64,000 nucleotides of DNA from Drosophila pseudoobscura (GCF_009870125.1 NC_046679.1:12710001-12774000), one strand, 5' to 3'. Positions 22,381-35,106 are shown, numbered from the stretch's first letter. Notes: generated by a model from the letters alone, not told the origin. Numbers and translations are program-made.

Positions 22381-25300
22381 CTAATCTAACTTATTCTTTC
22401 CGTCTCCATCGTTGATATTTACTATTTCTTCAATCGTGTTCTCGACATGAAAACTCTTTGTTTCTGCACTGTCAGGACCAATGACGACAATGTGTCCACC
22501 TGACGTCCTACTTAAATCTCCATTGCAAAAGGGACAAGTGTGAGTCGCCCTGATGGCCCTTATCGGAGGCACCTTATGTTGCTTGTACAGACACTGCAGA
22601 CGATGAGATATACACAGCACGGGCATCAGGAGGAACGCTGCCATTACTACACCCATCCAATAGCCGTTCTGTAAAGATGTACAATACAATCGTTCGAATC
22701 GTTGAATCGAGCTAAGACAAAATCATGTGGGGACTACTTACTATGGGGTCAACCATGCGATTGCAAACCAATTCCAGGCCACGATCGTATATGTAGGTCA
22801 GAGGCCTGCAGTACCCGATCTTTGTCTGCGCTTCACGTACTATCATTCTGATATAGTTCTTGATCTGGTCCTCAACCACTGCAGTTAGGTTTTGGCCAAG
22901 AGAAGTAATATATGACGTTCCTTGATCTCGTATAAATTTCTCGGCCGCCACAACTTTTTCTTTTAATATTTTAATGGAATCGCCCAAGTTGTAGTTCTCG
23001 TATAAAACAGCTTCATCTATTATTTTCAGATGTTTAGCCATTAAGCGAAAATTCTTTTCTAGACCGTAATAAAAGTTGGCTTTAACTGACACTAGACTAA
23101 CATACGCGTTCTCGAAAGCGACAGAGGCAGCAGCATAGTTATTCCATGACAGCGAACGTCCTAAAGCTCTGATGCTCTGTCCCATATGGTCCAAATTTAA
23201 TATGCTGAGGTCTTCGCAAATTAAGTCCAACCACAAGTCGCTGTGAAACAAGCCGCCCTCGGTATTTTCCATTCTGTTTAAGAAGACATTTCGGTCCTCC
23301 TCCGTCAGTATAAACTCTTTTGAAAGATCTAAATTTGTATCTTGTTTCCTTTCTACTGGGGTCACTATTCTCAAACGAAGAAAATCGTCTATGTCAAAGA
23401 TTCTATTCTCATCCAAAAAATTAAACAAATAGTCGTTGCCCTGGCACGCCTTGATAACACTCGATACCCTTATTGGGTCGGCTGAAACATTGACAGCTGG
23501 TACATCCATATTACGGAAAGAAAACATCGTCCGGAGATCGATCTCTGAGTCTAGCTGTTTGAGAAGCGCACTAGACTTCATTTCCCTGAGTGGTGCGCAT
23601 GCGCCTTTGTAAGCCACACCACCAATTACAAAATAAAACAGCACCACACCCAGCATAACGGATAGCGCACAATATATCAAAATCATGGCTCTGCCAGGAG
23701 AATGTGTTCTTAGTTATGGTAGGTCGTTTAGGTAGTTTATAGTTTCAGAGCACTCACAGTATCATCATGTACGCTGCGATCCTTTTGGTGAAGTATTCAT
23801 TGCTCGCTCCGGTGGGACGTGGTGCTAGACAGCCAACAATCAAAGACAAAACCAGGATCGACAGAATCTAACAAGGAGTTTCGAGATTAGATTAGATTAG
23901 ATTAGATTAGATTAGATCAGATTAGAGGAGCCATGTGCAGATTTACCATTCACCATTGATTTAGGTACTCACCCCAAGGAGGCTTACAGCAATATACTGA
24001 ACGACGTACTGACGTGTTTCATTAAATTTGTCGTAAAGATCCTCGAACGCCCTGCTCGCCCGCATAGTGCCAATATGAATGTCGCTCATGACCACGTCAA
24101 TTATTTCTTCTATTCTCGCCGCCTCTTTGGTAAAAAGCACCCCTCCCTTGCGTATGTCTCGAATTATCGGTGGTGAGACTCGTGCCATCTCGTCCTTAAT
24201 CTTTTTACTAACACCACGGAGACGAGCTATCCATCTTCCTGGTCTGCCTTTTATATCTTTATACATATTATTTAAATCAACGAGCATTCTGTCCGACTCC
24301 GGTACCTAGATAGAGAGTAATTACAAAGATTCTGAGATATTGGTATTGGTATGTATTCACCTCATCCAAGTGAAGGCATCTGGATGTGTCCATATACTCA
24401 ATTCCTGAGGTCTGCAGAAACTTCATGCAATCAAAACTGCCACAGAGCACCACCGCCGCATGGTTAACGTCGCGCTTCACTCCCCGGAGAGCTGGAAAAA
24501 ATGCAGTGGTAGTAAACATAACGAGAACAAGTGACTGGCTAGTGACTAGCTGTACTGCTCTAACTCTTGCACTCTGTGTAGTCTGACTATCATCTTTCCT
24601 ACTGACTGTATCCAGCTGTTACATCTCTATATCTCTCTCTATTTCCACCAACCAATTACCATCTGGTCGTTACGCTAGACACGGGGGGAGAAAGAGAGCT
24701 CGTGGCAAGGGAGTCAGCCTTACTCATTCTGGCTATTCTTTCTACTTATATGCTTCACGCTGCCCATCCTCAGTCTGTTTCGTTTTAATTCATTGGTTCG
24801 TATCGTCTAATTGTCCTAGAGGATTTTAACCTACCGATTATTTCTTGGTCTCCTTCTGAAGACTCTTCCCTGATGTTATCTTCGACTCTTTGCCTGAAAC
24901 ATCGTTGTGTCAGGTAAACCCTATTTGCAATAATACTATGTGTAGGCTCTTAGACATCATTTTTGCTAGCGATACATCGACATCTGACCTTGAAGACCCC
25001 TACCATCCCCCACTTGAAATTGTTGTTCAGCTGCCTTTCTTCGGTTCCGTCAAATCTTTCGTAAAGCCCTCGGCTATCTTTTGCTTTAAGGAAGCGGATG
25101 TTCTTTCCTTAAATCTCGATTTGCTACTTTCAGGAAATTGAGCCTGCTACTAATGCATTCTATAGTATCAGTTGCTCCATCTTTGAGAAATCTAAGGGGC
25201 CCTATTTGGGTCCCTCCGATTCGCAATCGGATTTTTTTCAGTATTCAATTGCAAAGTTTGAATTTTGTTCATTTAATACTACATGCTATAAGAATTACTT

Positions 25301-26949
25301 TGCTAACCTAAGCTTAAATTGGCTCTCCTAAACGTAGTCCTTCCCAATTTTCCTCATCTTTAAACTTAAATGGTATTAATGCTGATAACAATCGCGATAT
25401 TGCTGATCAATTCGATTCTTTTCGGCACCTTTTCTACTTTTTTCCTTCTAGTAACGCTCCCTCGTTTCATCTAATGACTTTGGTTCCATGTACTCACATG
25501 AGCCCTATATGTATGAGCCCTATACAACTCGGCTATTGATGATTATCAATAGGGTCGAAAATGCTTCCATCTGCATGCTTCATAAATCCTCACGAGATTC
25601 ACGAGTTTGGGTACCTGGTATAAATAAAATTTGTATCTTACCATTTCTTAGTCTAAGTGACACTTCTTTTGTGTCTGCTTGAGCTTGCTTGGCCAATTTT
25701 ATATTTTGGATTGCCGGAACAATGTTGCCAATAATCCTGTTTAGTTCCGCCACGGCATTACCTTCCGCGACATCGTTCAAGTCCTTGAACAAATGTTTAG
25801 GTGCCTCTGTGGTGGGTTAGGTATAATGAGAATGTAATGATAGAGAAGAGGTCAATTGAAATACATATATCATACCCACGATAGTAGTGACCAGATGTGT
25901 CTCCAGTTCCTGATAGTTTTTCACAAACAAATGACGAATATGATCGCTGACATCCTTCAGGAAGTTGCAAGTATCCACGCTACCCATTTCAATGGCAATC
26001 TTAGTGTTGTCCAGGCCGCGCTCTAGCATGCCGTTTGAAAGAAAAGCCAAGCCCATACTGCCACTGTGAACGAAGAGAGAAAGAAAGGAATAGAAAGAAT
26101 GTATTTGCATTCGGAAAACAACGAGCCATAACCTACGCGATAAATGGAAGGATCAGAAGCAAGCAGATGCTCCAAAGAATACGTCTCCTATTGACATCCG
26201 ATTGGCAAGCTGGACAGCCCAGCTTACAGCGATGGCAACATAAGCAGAAATACACGACACTGTTCCATGCAAAAAAGACTAGCATGTCATTGATAGTTTT
26301 GTGAAGAAGTACAGCATTTTGTACTCACCCTGCAAAGGGTACCAGAATAATGAGAGCAACCAGTAAAAGTACCCATAGCCACATAAGCCAGAATGCATTC
26401 AACCAATCTGCCCAATCGTCCTTTATAGCTTTCGGTCCCAACTTCATGTTATCCTTTCCCAGGTTCTTTATGTAGCCTGGATCACATATTTGATGACGTT
26501 CAATATTAGCCCTAACTCATAAAATCAGAGGCAGCCGTCGGGACACACTTACCTCTTGGGACGGTCGGATCAAGGGGAAACATTTTGTCAAAAAAGGTTC
26601 GCGAAATTTTGAAAACAACATCCACCCACATATTTGAGACATTCTCTCTATGGGAGTAATTCACCAAAGGCTTGTACTCTGAGAATTGAGCTTCGCCGAA
26701 GTGAATTGCCCCCACCTGCTCGTGTGTGGTGCCGTGTCCGGAATATCCTTTCCGCCAATATAGAGAAGGGGGATCATCTCGTGAGCTTGGACTGGCGGAA
26801 CTCTCAACAGCCCTTGTGACCAGCACAATCAGAAATATTGCCGCACAGAGACTGGCTATTGTCAAAGTCCTCTCCATTTTTACCTCTCTTTGCTTTTTCA
26901 CTTTCTTAATCACTGACTGCTGAGATTCCATAATTGTGCATTCAGCCAT
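22381..26949 (-). CDS. Prominin-like five-span membrane protein, copy A (10 exons)
   Basis: Prominins are cholesterol-binding proteins of membrane protrusions with an extracellular N terminus, five membrane spans and two large extracellular loops. Exons in order: 26553-26949, 26329-26476, 26137-26259, 25876-26063, 25642-25806, 24361-24491, 23973-24305, 23758-23867, 22742-23690 and 22381-22668. All are GT/AG and in frame, giving 943 residues. Visible parts are an N-terminal hydrophobic segment (MERTLTIASLCAAIFLIVLV), span 1 (about 160-182), the Cys-rich cytoplasmic turn YFCLCCHRC...CPAC typical of prominins, span 2, loop 1 with CGSFDCMKFL, span 3 (about 480-507), span 4 (about 525-556), a 290-residue loop 2 and span 5 (about 850-870). 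The tail has a CPFC pair. The start MAEC matches MSEC in the sister copies; MERT further on is an alternative. Confidence 0.88.
23884..23928. repeat. GATTA pentamer repeat in intron 7 of copy A
   Basis: About eight tandem GATTA units, the next-to-last changed to GATCA, lie in the intron between the exons ending at 23973 and starting at 23867. Copies B and C have only about four units at the same place (31363-31388, 37309-37334), so the array changes length between paralogs. Confidence 0.8.
24522..25622 (+). mobile_element. Decayed non-LTR (jockey-like) retrotransposon fragment in intron 5 of copy A
   Basis: Copies B and C have a 59-nt intron here; copy A has 1150 nt. The flanks AACATAAC and AATAAAA are shared, so about 1.1 kb was inserted. 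On the plus strand (antisense to the gene) around 24815-24850 one reads LEDFNLPIISW, the DFNLP motif of an APE-type endonuclease. About 24930-25020 reads RLLDIIFASD...DPYHPPLEI, the usual endonuclease C-terminal DxxHPPL block. Downstream, IADQFDSFRHLF fits the linker before the reverse transcriptase. Stops and frameshifts interrupt it, so it is dead. The intron's splice sites remain intact. Confidence 0.75.
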
Positions 26950-27957
26950 TGTCTCCAGGTTTCTGTTCTTTAAATACACCCGAACACAAATTTCTTTCTT
27001 GCTTTCAAACTTAGACTAAACGAAAACTTCATGCTAAATATAGATGGGGGAACCACCAAATGACTTAATCGATGCACAGAGAAATGGTTCATGCTCATAC
27101 GTGACACTCACCCCACTTATAGACATAGCATCCTCCGATGTAATTAATTTGAATTAATTTAATTTACCACAAATTTCGAACTAGTATTGAAGCTTCAATC
27201 GTTTCCGTTTTATTTGACTCAAAACTTAGTGCAACAGTAAAGTCAGAAACTACTCAAATCTCACATACCGTTTTGTTTGCTGCACATAGAATATAAATTG
27301 GAGGAAACAAGATCGGATCACTAAACCATATCGCTGATATACATAATTATCTGCAAGGTTTCTGTTTTAAAACTTATGGCACTGTAGCTAGACTTAGATT
27401 GATGCTTATTCAATGAACAGTTGCTTGATAGTTTTATTTACAACGATTGGATTTGTTCGATTCTTGAGTTTCATACTTTAGAAATTTTAAGTAAACGAAA
27501 CTCATGTTGCTTCGGTGAATATTTTTACTGACTAAGAAATGAGCGAAATAATGCAATGTTAGCAGTAAGAACATGTTTGTCTGCGTCTATGCATTGAGAG
27601 CGTATAAGCGGGGCAATATAATTGAATGTCTAATTTAGGAGAATTCGGATAAGAGATGTTAGATGTTGGCTATAGCTATGTTAGTTCACCCGTCCCACGG
27701 TTTAACTCTCTCTTCAAAACCACGTTGCACTTTGAAAGAAATTAGGCTGGTGTCACAATGAAATTTGCTTAACAGAGCGAGAGTCAATGCGTGGTGAAGA
27801 TGATATGAGCAAAACAAGAGCTCAAGCGGATGGAGAATGGCGCAGGTCTTTCTTTTCTTTTGTTCTCGTGATCACAGACGGACTTCTGTAAAAATTCATT
27901 GCAGTGAAAATACCAAGTGCCACGTGTTAAGCTCAAGAATCTATTACCAGATCCGAT
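26950..27957. other. Upstream region of copy A
   Basis: The first 350 nt or so share long segments with the upstream regions of copies B and C (for example TTCATGCTCATACG, CACAAATTTCGAACT). This suggests a conserved promoter block. The rest up to 27957 is unrelated to the other copies and holds no gene. Confidence 0.6.
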
Positions 27958-28659
27958 GATCGAGTCTAACTCCAATTTATCAAAGGCTGAACCCTTTGGG
28001 CACTTTCAATTATATCCCAAAAGCCTGCCACAGAAAAATATAGTTCGATTTAAGCCTATTTACAGGTTTAGCCGTTCGTATTAACCGATCATATGACCGT
28101 ATCAAGTGCTGTACGTTATAGCGGAATGCCCCAGTTGCATTGGCCTCGGTCGTACAATACGAATTGCCTTGAATTTAAGAACTCGATGGTCTAATAAATA
28201 GATGAACATCGGTATCATGAATAAATTATATTACGTTCTCCGCTCCGGCAACATAAACTCTTTACGTATCTTACTTTACTCAGAACAACAGCCAACTTAG
28301 TTCTTTCCCCTCTCTATCCAAAAAAAATAGCGTCAATGCGCGTTCTGTAGTGTTGAGCATACATAAAGACCCGAAACAGAGTTAGCGGACCACCTTCTAC
28401 AATTTTATCATGCGTCGGCATATACTTACGTTAGCGTTGGAAGTATCCCTCTTAAGAGAACTGAAGACCTTTCCACTTCTTTTACGTCACATCATCCAGT
28501 CGTAATGAGAGTTTTCTGGAAGAGCCACCTTTCTATTCCTCTATCTATTCCTATGGAAAGTAAAGGAAAGGAGAGAGCGATAACCGTTGCAGTTCATCAG
28601 TTGAGATCACCGTTTGGCATTGGCGAACTTCCCCCTTTTGTCAGCCATAGACCTTATAT

Positions 28660-29160
28660 ATGCCAATGTTTATACCCGATACTTAAAATGAGTATTGGGA
28701 TATATTCGATTTGTGGTGAAAATGGATGTGCGTAACGTCCAGAAGGAAGCGTTTCCGACCCCATTAAGGATATTTATTCTTGATCAGCATCAATAGCCGA
28801 GTCGATTGAGCCATGTCTGTTTGTCCGTCCGTCTGTCCGTCCCTATCAGCGCCTAGTGCTCAAAGACTATAAGAGCTAGAGCAACGACATTTTGTGTCCA
28901 AACTTCTGTAATATGTCACTATTACACGAATATTTCAAAATTTCGCCCCACCCCCTTTCCAATGCGCAATGAACGAAATTCTCTGGCAACAATATTGAAG
29001 ATACGAGAAAATTAAAAACTCATAATCATAGAAAATGACCATATCTATCAGATTGCCGAATCTGGATCGGATCGGATTATTATTATAGCCAAAATAAGAA
29101 ATCAGTCGCTACGCAGCGCCCGACGACACGCTCAGACTGATTTTCTGTCTCTCTCGCACG
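28660..29160. mobile_element. DINE-1/SGM-like Helitron-derived repeat (first unit)
   Basis: The sequence has the features of this nonautonomous family in Drosophila: a TATACCCGATAC...GAGTATTGGGATATATTCG stem-like start, a short GTCTGTTTGTCCGTCC microsatellite (28811-28843), then GACTATAAGAGCTAGAG and TTTTGTGTCCAAAC. The family name is assigned from memory of its consensus. It holds no coding sequence. Confidence 0.6.
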
Positions 29161-29834
29161 CATTCTTTGTCGTGTCGTGCAATGTTAGCGCCGTCTGGTG
29201 GAGAAGAGCCATACTGACTAGTATGTATCGCGTATAAATGTAGAGTTGCGGTCGCCGCAGCAACTCACAACGTTCCCCCTCATTTTTTTTGTGAAAAAAG
29301 CTGTGAAGAGAACACCCATATACAAGTTGCGATTAATTAAAGTACATATGAATAACGTTAGAGTAAAGTCGAAGTAAGAAACTAGAAGAAATCCGAGTAA
29401 TTTCATTTGTTTTGGTTGTGTGCAGTAGTTATGAAGAAAGAGTGCAGTAATAAAAGTATGCTCGTGTATAGCAATTAAATGTTTTAATACGCTGATCTTT
29501 AAAATATTACAGCACCCATCAGCAACCACATGGATGCACTTTCTTCGATAGATTGGTTTGAGCTACTGAGCTTCTTCAGCAGCATGGTTTGCGATATACC
29601 TACATATATAATTATATTAAAGTCGATAATTGTTCGGTTTAATATTGATTTATTATGGCGAATAGTATATAAGACGTACATATAGCAGAACAAGAGCGAA
29701 AGGTGTGGGAATGCGATATAAATAGCCAGATTTAGCGGTAGAACATAAGATAGATTCAAGATTAAACTCGCACTAGCTGTTTGTTTACACTCTTCTCTGT
29801 AAGATATCTCGGACTTATTTTACATTTTGTATCA
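29161..29834. other. Downstream region of copy B, origin unclear
   Basis: Two minus-strand open frames overlap here (29499-29759, 86 codons; 29218-29529, 103 codons). Both are hydrophobic, match no family I know and are A/T-driven, so I do not call genes. The stretch from 29768 to 29834 (CGCACTAGCTGTTTGTTTACACTC...) is shared with copy A at 22316-22380 and is probably the conserved 3' UTR. The same stretch recurs at 35107-35780 in the second unit. Confidence 0.5.
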
Positions 29835-32800
29835 CTAATCTAACTTATTCTTTTTGTCTCCATCATTGATATTTCCTGTTTCTGCAATCATGTTGTCGCC
29901 ATCATAAATGGTCGTTTCTGCACCGTCCAGACCAATGCAGGCACTGAGTCCACCTGAAATCCTATTTGGATTTGCACTGCAAAAGGGACAAGGGTCTTGT
30001 TCTACTTCTAGTTGTTGCACCTGCCGTGCTCTGATGGCCCTTATCGGAGGCACCTTATGTTGCTTGTACAGACACTGCAGACGATGAGCTATACAGAGCA
30101 CGGGCATCAGAAGGAACGCCGCCGTTAATACACCTATCCAATAGCCGTTCTGTAAAGATGTACAATACAATCGTTCGAATCGTTGAATCGAGCTAAGACA
30201 AAATCATGTGGGGACTACTTACTATGGGGTCAACCATGCGATTGCAAACCAATTCCAGGCCGCGATCGTATATGTAGGTCAGAGGCTTGCAGTACCCGAT
30301 GCTGGTGGTGGCTTCACGGATTATCATTCTGATATATTCTTTGATCTGTTCCTCAACCACTGCAGTTAGGTTTTCGCCAAGAGTAGAAAGATATGTCGTT
30401 CCTTTATCACGTATAAAATCCTCGGCCGCCACAACTTTTTCTCTCAATATTTTAAGAGTATCGGCAAAGTTGTAGTTCTCGTATAAAATTATGTAATCAA
30501 TGTATTTAAGACCTTTAGTCATAAGCCTATAGTCCCTATCAAGACCAAAATGGTAGGCGGCCTTAATTGCCTTGAGACTAAGATACGCGTTCTCGAAAGC
30601 GACAGAGGCTGCTCGGTAGTTATTCCACGACAGCGACTGTGATAGAGATTGGAGGTTCTCCATAAGCTGGTCAACATTCAATGAGTTGAGATTTTCGCAA
30701 ATTATATCGAACCACAAGTCGCTGTGATACAAGCCCATTTCAGCATCCTCCATTTTTCGTAAAATTACGTCTCGTTCAAACGGCGTCAGTATAAATTCCT
30801 TTGATAGATCTAGACTTTTCTCCTTACTCTTTACTGTTTTCGATAATAATTTCACTTGAAGAAAATCTTCTATGTCAAAGATTCTATTTTCTCGCAGGTA
30901 TGTAAACAAATACATCTCGCCCTGGCACGCCTTGATAACACTCGATACTCTGACTGGCTTGCTTGATTTATTAGCTGGTAAATCCTGTTTGCGGGGAGAA
31001 AACATCGTCCGGAGATCGATCTCTGGGTCTAGCTGTTTGAGAAGCGCACTAGACTTCATTTCCCTGAGTGGTGCGCATGCGCCTTTGTAAGCCACACCAC
31101 CAATCACAAAATAAAACAGCACCACTATCAGCATGACGGATAGCGCACAAAATATCAAAATCATGGCTCTGCCAGGAGAATGTGTTCTTAGTTATGGTAG
31201 GTCGTTTAGGTAGTTTATAGTTTCAGAGCACTCACAGTATCATCATGTACGCTGCGATCCTTTTGGTGAAGTATTCATTGCTCGCTCCGGTGGGACGTGG
31301 TGCTAGACAGCCAACAATCAAAGCCAAAATCACGATCGACAGAATCTAACAAGGAGTTTCGAGATTAGATTAGATTAGATCAGATTAGAGGAGCCATGTG
31401 CAGATTTACCATTCACCATTGATTTAGGTACTCACCCCAAGGAGGCTTACAGCAATATACTGAACGACGTACTGACGTGTTTCATTAAATTTGTCGTAAA
31501 GATCCTCGAACGCCCTGCTCGCCCGCATGGTGCTAAGATGAATGTCGCTGATGACCACGTCAATTATTTCTTCTATTCTCCTCCCCTCTTTGGCAAACAG
31601 CTTCCTTCCCTTGCGTATGTCTCGAATTATCGGTGGTGAGACTCGTGCCATCTCGTCTTTAATCTTTCTACTGATATTTCTGAGTCTAGCCATCGGCAAC
31701 TCCCATACTGGCTTGACCAAGGATGTCTCTAGATCAGTCAACTCTTTTTGCATTTTCGGCGGAAGAGGCAACTAACATAGATAGAGAGTATTTACAAAGA
31801 TGCTGTGAAGTTGGCATTGGTATGTATTCACCTCATCCAAGTGGATGCATCTGGATGCGTCCATAAACTCAACTTCGTTAGTGTGCAGAAATTTGAGGCA
31901 ATCCGTACTGCCACAAAGCACTATCGCCGCATCGTTAATGTCCCGCTTCACTCCCCGGAGAGCTGAAAACAAAATGCATTAAGTAGTAGTGAACATAACC
32001 AAAATAAAACTTATTTTTTACCATTTCTTAGCTTATTGGATACCCACTTTATGCTTGTTTGAAAGTATCGGCACCATTCCAATTGTGTTTCTGCTTCTGG
32101 AAGATTGCGAAAAATCCAACGTATCCTTGCGACGGCATTACCGTCCGCGACTTCGTTCAAGTCCTTGAACAAATGTTTTGGGGCCTCTGTGGTGGGGGAG
32201 GTATAATGAAAATATAAGAATAGAGAGAAGAGAGAAGAGAAGAGGTCAATTGAAATATGCCATACCCACGATAGTAGTGATCAGATGAGTTTCCATCTCC
32301 TCATAGTTTTTCACAAACAAATGATGAATATGATCGCTGACATCCTTCAGGAAGTTGCAAGTATCCACGCTACCCATTTCAACGGCAATTTTAGTGTTGA
32401 CTAGGCCGCGTTCTAGCATACCATTTGAGAGAAAAGCCAAGCCCATACTACCACTGTGAACAAAGAAAGAAAGAAAGGAATAGAAGGGCCAAAGAATGGA
32501 AGAATGCTTTCGCATTCGGGAGAAATTGGACCCGTAACCTACGCGATAAATGGAAGGATCAGAAGCATGCAGAAGCTCAAACAAATACGTCTCCTTGTTA
32601 CACCCGTTTGGCAAGCTGGACATCCCAGCTTACAACGATGGCAGCAGAAGCAGAAATATATGACACTGAAATAAAGCATTGATGAATAAAGATTTAATGG
32701 TTCCTGGGTTCCTGGGTTCCTGAAGACAGCTTGTTGTACTCACCCTGCAAAGGGTGCCAGGACAATGACAGCAACCAGTAAAAGTACAAATAGCCACATA

Positions 32801-33361
32801 AGCCAGAATGCGTTCAACCAATGCGCCCAATCGTCCAGCACAACTTTCGGTCCCAACCTCATGTTGTCCTTACCCACGTTCGCTATGTATCCTGGATCAC
32901 ATATTTGATGACGTTCAATATTAGCCCTAACTCATCAAATCAGAGGCGGCCGTCGGGACACACTTACCTCTTGGTACGGTCGGATCAAGGGGAAACATTT
33001 TGTCAAAAAAGGTTCGCGAAACTTTGAAAACAACATCCACCCACATATGTGAGACATTCTCTCTATGGGAGTAATTCGACAGTGGCTTGAACTTTGTGTA
33101 TTCAACTGGGGTGAAGTGAATTGCGCCCACTTTCTCGTGATCTGTGCCGTGTCCGGAATATCCTTTGCGCCAATACGAGAAAGGGGGATCATCTCGTGAG
33201 CTTGGACTGGCGGAACTCTCAACAGCCCTTGTGACCAGCACAATCAGAAATATTGCCGCACAAAGACTGGCTATTGTCAAAGTCCTCTCCATTTTTACCT
33301 CTCTTCGCTTTCTGGTTTTAATCATTGACTGCTTAGATTCCATAGTTGCACATTCAGACAT
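29835..33361 (-). CDS. Prominin-like five-span membrane protein, copy B (10 exons)
   Basis: Paralog of copy A with identical exon order and phases. Exons: 32968-33361, 32744-32891, 32543-32665, 32266-32453, 32022-32186, 31832-31962, 31436-31771, 31236-31345, 30223-31168 and 29835-30149; 951 residues. Spans, the Cys-rich turn and the CGSTDCLKFL motif are kept. Differences from copy A are clustered. In exon 5 about 35 residues are almost unrelated (RIRWIFRNLPEAETQLEWC against ELNRIIGNIVPAIQNIKLA), the start of exon 7 is rewritten, and the tail gains a VQQLEVEQD segment before CPFC. The exon 5 donor is weak (G|GTAAAA, where copy A has G|GTAAGA). The reading frame is fully open. Confidence 0.86.
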
Positions 33362-33379
33362 TGTACTCCCGACCGCCAT

Positions 33380-33903
33380 TTTGAAATCAACAGCAGATCA
33401 AACTTTTGTATACTAAAGACTTAAAGCTAAGTAGAGATGGGAGAGCCGTCAAGTGAATCAATCGATGCAAAGATACAAAGGAAGGGTTCATGCTCATACG
33501 TAACACTCACCCCGTTTATAGAAATAGCATCCCCGGATATAATTAAATAAATTTAAATTGACCACAAATTTCGAACTGGTATTCAAGTTTCAGGGTGTTT
33601 CGTTTCTGTTTTATTTGAATCAAAACTTAGAGTAAAGGCCAACAATAAAGTAAGAAACTACTTAAATCTCACATATTGCTATGCTTGCTTCTCTTCTCAT
33701 GCCAGCTTATTTCAATTTGTGTGTTAGTATACGAACCTATGAGCCGTCCAGCGCAAGTTTCAAGAATATACTACATATATGTATGTACATATGTTGTTGA
33801 ACGTTTTCAAATTAGAAGAAGGTGTTCATATAGTAAGCCTTACATATTTAAATCGTTTAAAACTAGCTTATTTGGCTAATGCAAGTGCTACAATTATGAT
33901 TTC
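33380..33903. other. Upstream region of copy B
   Basis: Shares blocks with the upstream region of copy A, including TTCATGCTCATACG and CCACAAATTTCGAACT, and probably contains the promoter. No TATA box or initiator could be fixed. Recurs identically at 39326-39849 except for the single C/T difference. Confidence 0.5.
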
Positions 33904-34605
33904 GATCGAGTCTAACTCCAATTTATCAAAGGCTGAACCCTTTGGGCACTTTCAATTATATCCCAAAAGCCTGCCACAGAAAAATATAGTTCGATTTAAG
34001 CCTATTTACAGGTTTAGCCGTTCGTATTAACCGATCATATGACCGTATCAAGTGCTGTACGTTATAGCGGAATGCCCCAGTTGCATTGGCCTCGGTCGTA
34101 CAATACGAATTGCCTTGAATTTAAGAACTCGATGGTCTAATAAATAGATGAACATCGGTATCATGAATAAATTATATTACGTTCTCCGCTCCGGCAACAT
34201 AAACTCTTTACGTATCTTACTTTACTCAGAACAACAGCCAACTTAGTTCTTTCCCCTCTCTATCCAAAAAAAATAGCGTCAATGCGCGTTCTGTAGTGTT
34301 GAGCATACATAAAGACCCGAAACAGAGTTAGCGGACCACCTTCTACAATTTTATCATGCGTCGGCATATACTTACGTTAGCGTTGGAAGTATCCCTCTTA
34401 AGAGAACTGAAGACCTTTCCACTTCTTTTACGTCACATCATCCAGTCGTAATGAGAGTTTTCTGGAAGAGCCACCTTTCTATTCCTCTATCTATTCCTAT
34501 GGAAAGTAAAGGAAAGGAGAGAGCGATAACCGTTGCAGTTCATCAGTTGAGATCACCGTTTGGCATTGGCGAACTTCCCCCTTTTGTCAGCCATAGACCT
34601 TATAT

Positions 34606-35106
34606 ATGCCAATGTTTATACCCGATACTTAAAATGAGTATTGGGATATATTCGATTTGTGGTGAAAATGGATGTGCGTAACGTCCAGAAGGAAGCGTTT
34701 CCGACCCCATTAAGGATATTTATTCTTGATCAGCATCAATAGCCGAGTCGATTGAGCCATGTCTGTTTGTCCGTCCGTCTGTCCGTCCCTATCAGCGCCT
34801 AGTGCTCAAAGACTATAAGAGCTAGAGCAACGACATTTTGTGTCCAAACTTCTGTAATATGTCACTATTACACGAATATTTCAAAATTTCGCCCCACCCC
34901 CTTTCCAATGCGCAATGAACGAAATTCTCTGGCAACAATATTGAAGATACGAGAAAATTAAAAACTCATAATCATAGAAAATGACCATATCTATCAGATT
35001 GCCGAATCTGGATCGGATCGGATTATTATTATAGCCAAAATAAGAAATCAGTCGCTACGCAGCGCCCGACGACACGCTCAGACTGATTTTCTGTCTCTCT
35101 CGCACG
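34606..35106. mobile_element. DINE-1/SGM-like Helitron-derived repeat (second unit)
   Basis: Exact counterpart of the repeat at 28660-29160, duplicated with the 5946-bp unit. Its presence shows that the repeat was in place before the duplication. Confidence 0.6.

Larger units (their letters stand above)
27958..33903. repeat. Tandem duplication, first unit (5946 bp)
   Basis: The unit begins GATCGAGTC at 27958 and recurs from 33904. It contains a DINE-like repeat, 29160-29834 of unclear origin, the whole of prominin-like copy B and about 540 nt of its upstream DNA. All conceptual translations of this unit and the next are identical. The one base difference I saw is C at 33891 against T at 39837, 12 nt from the unit end. 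Confidence 0.95.

Noticed and set aside
23884..23928. Possible CRISPR-like or satellite array
   Set aside because: Simple pentamer without spacers; eukaryotic intron microsatellite.
29218..29759. Two overlapping hydrophobic minus-strand frames, duplicated at 35164-35705
   Set aside because: Identical duplication makes them look conserved, but that only reflects the young tandem unit; no known family or splice logic.
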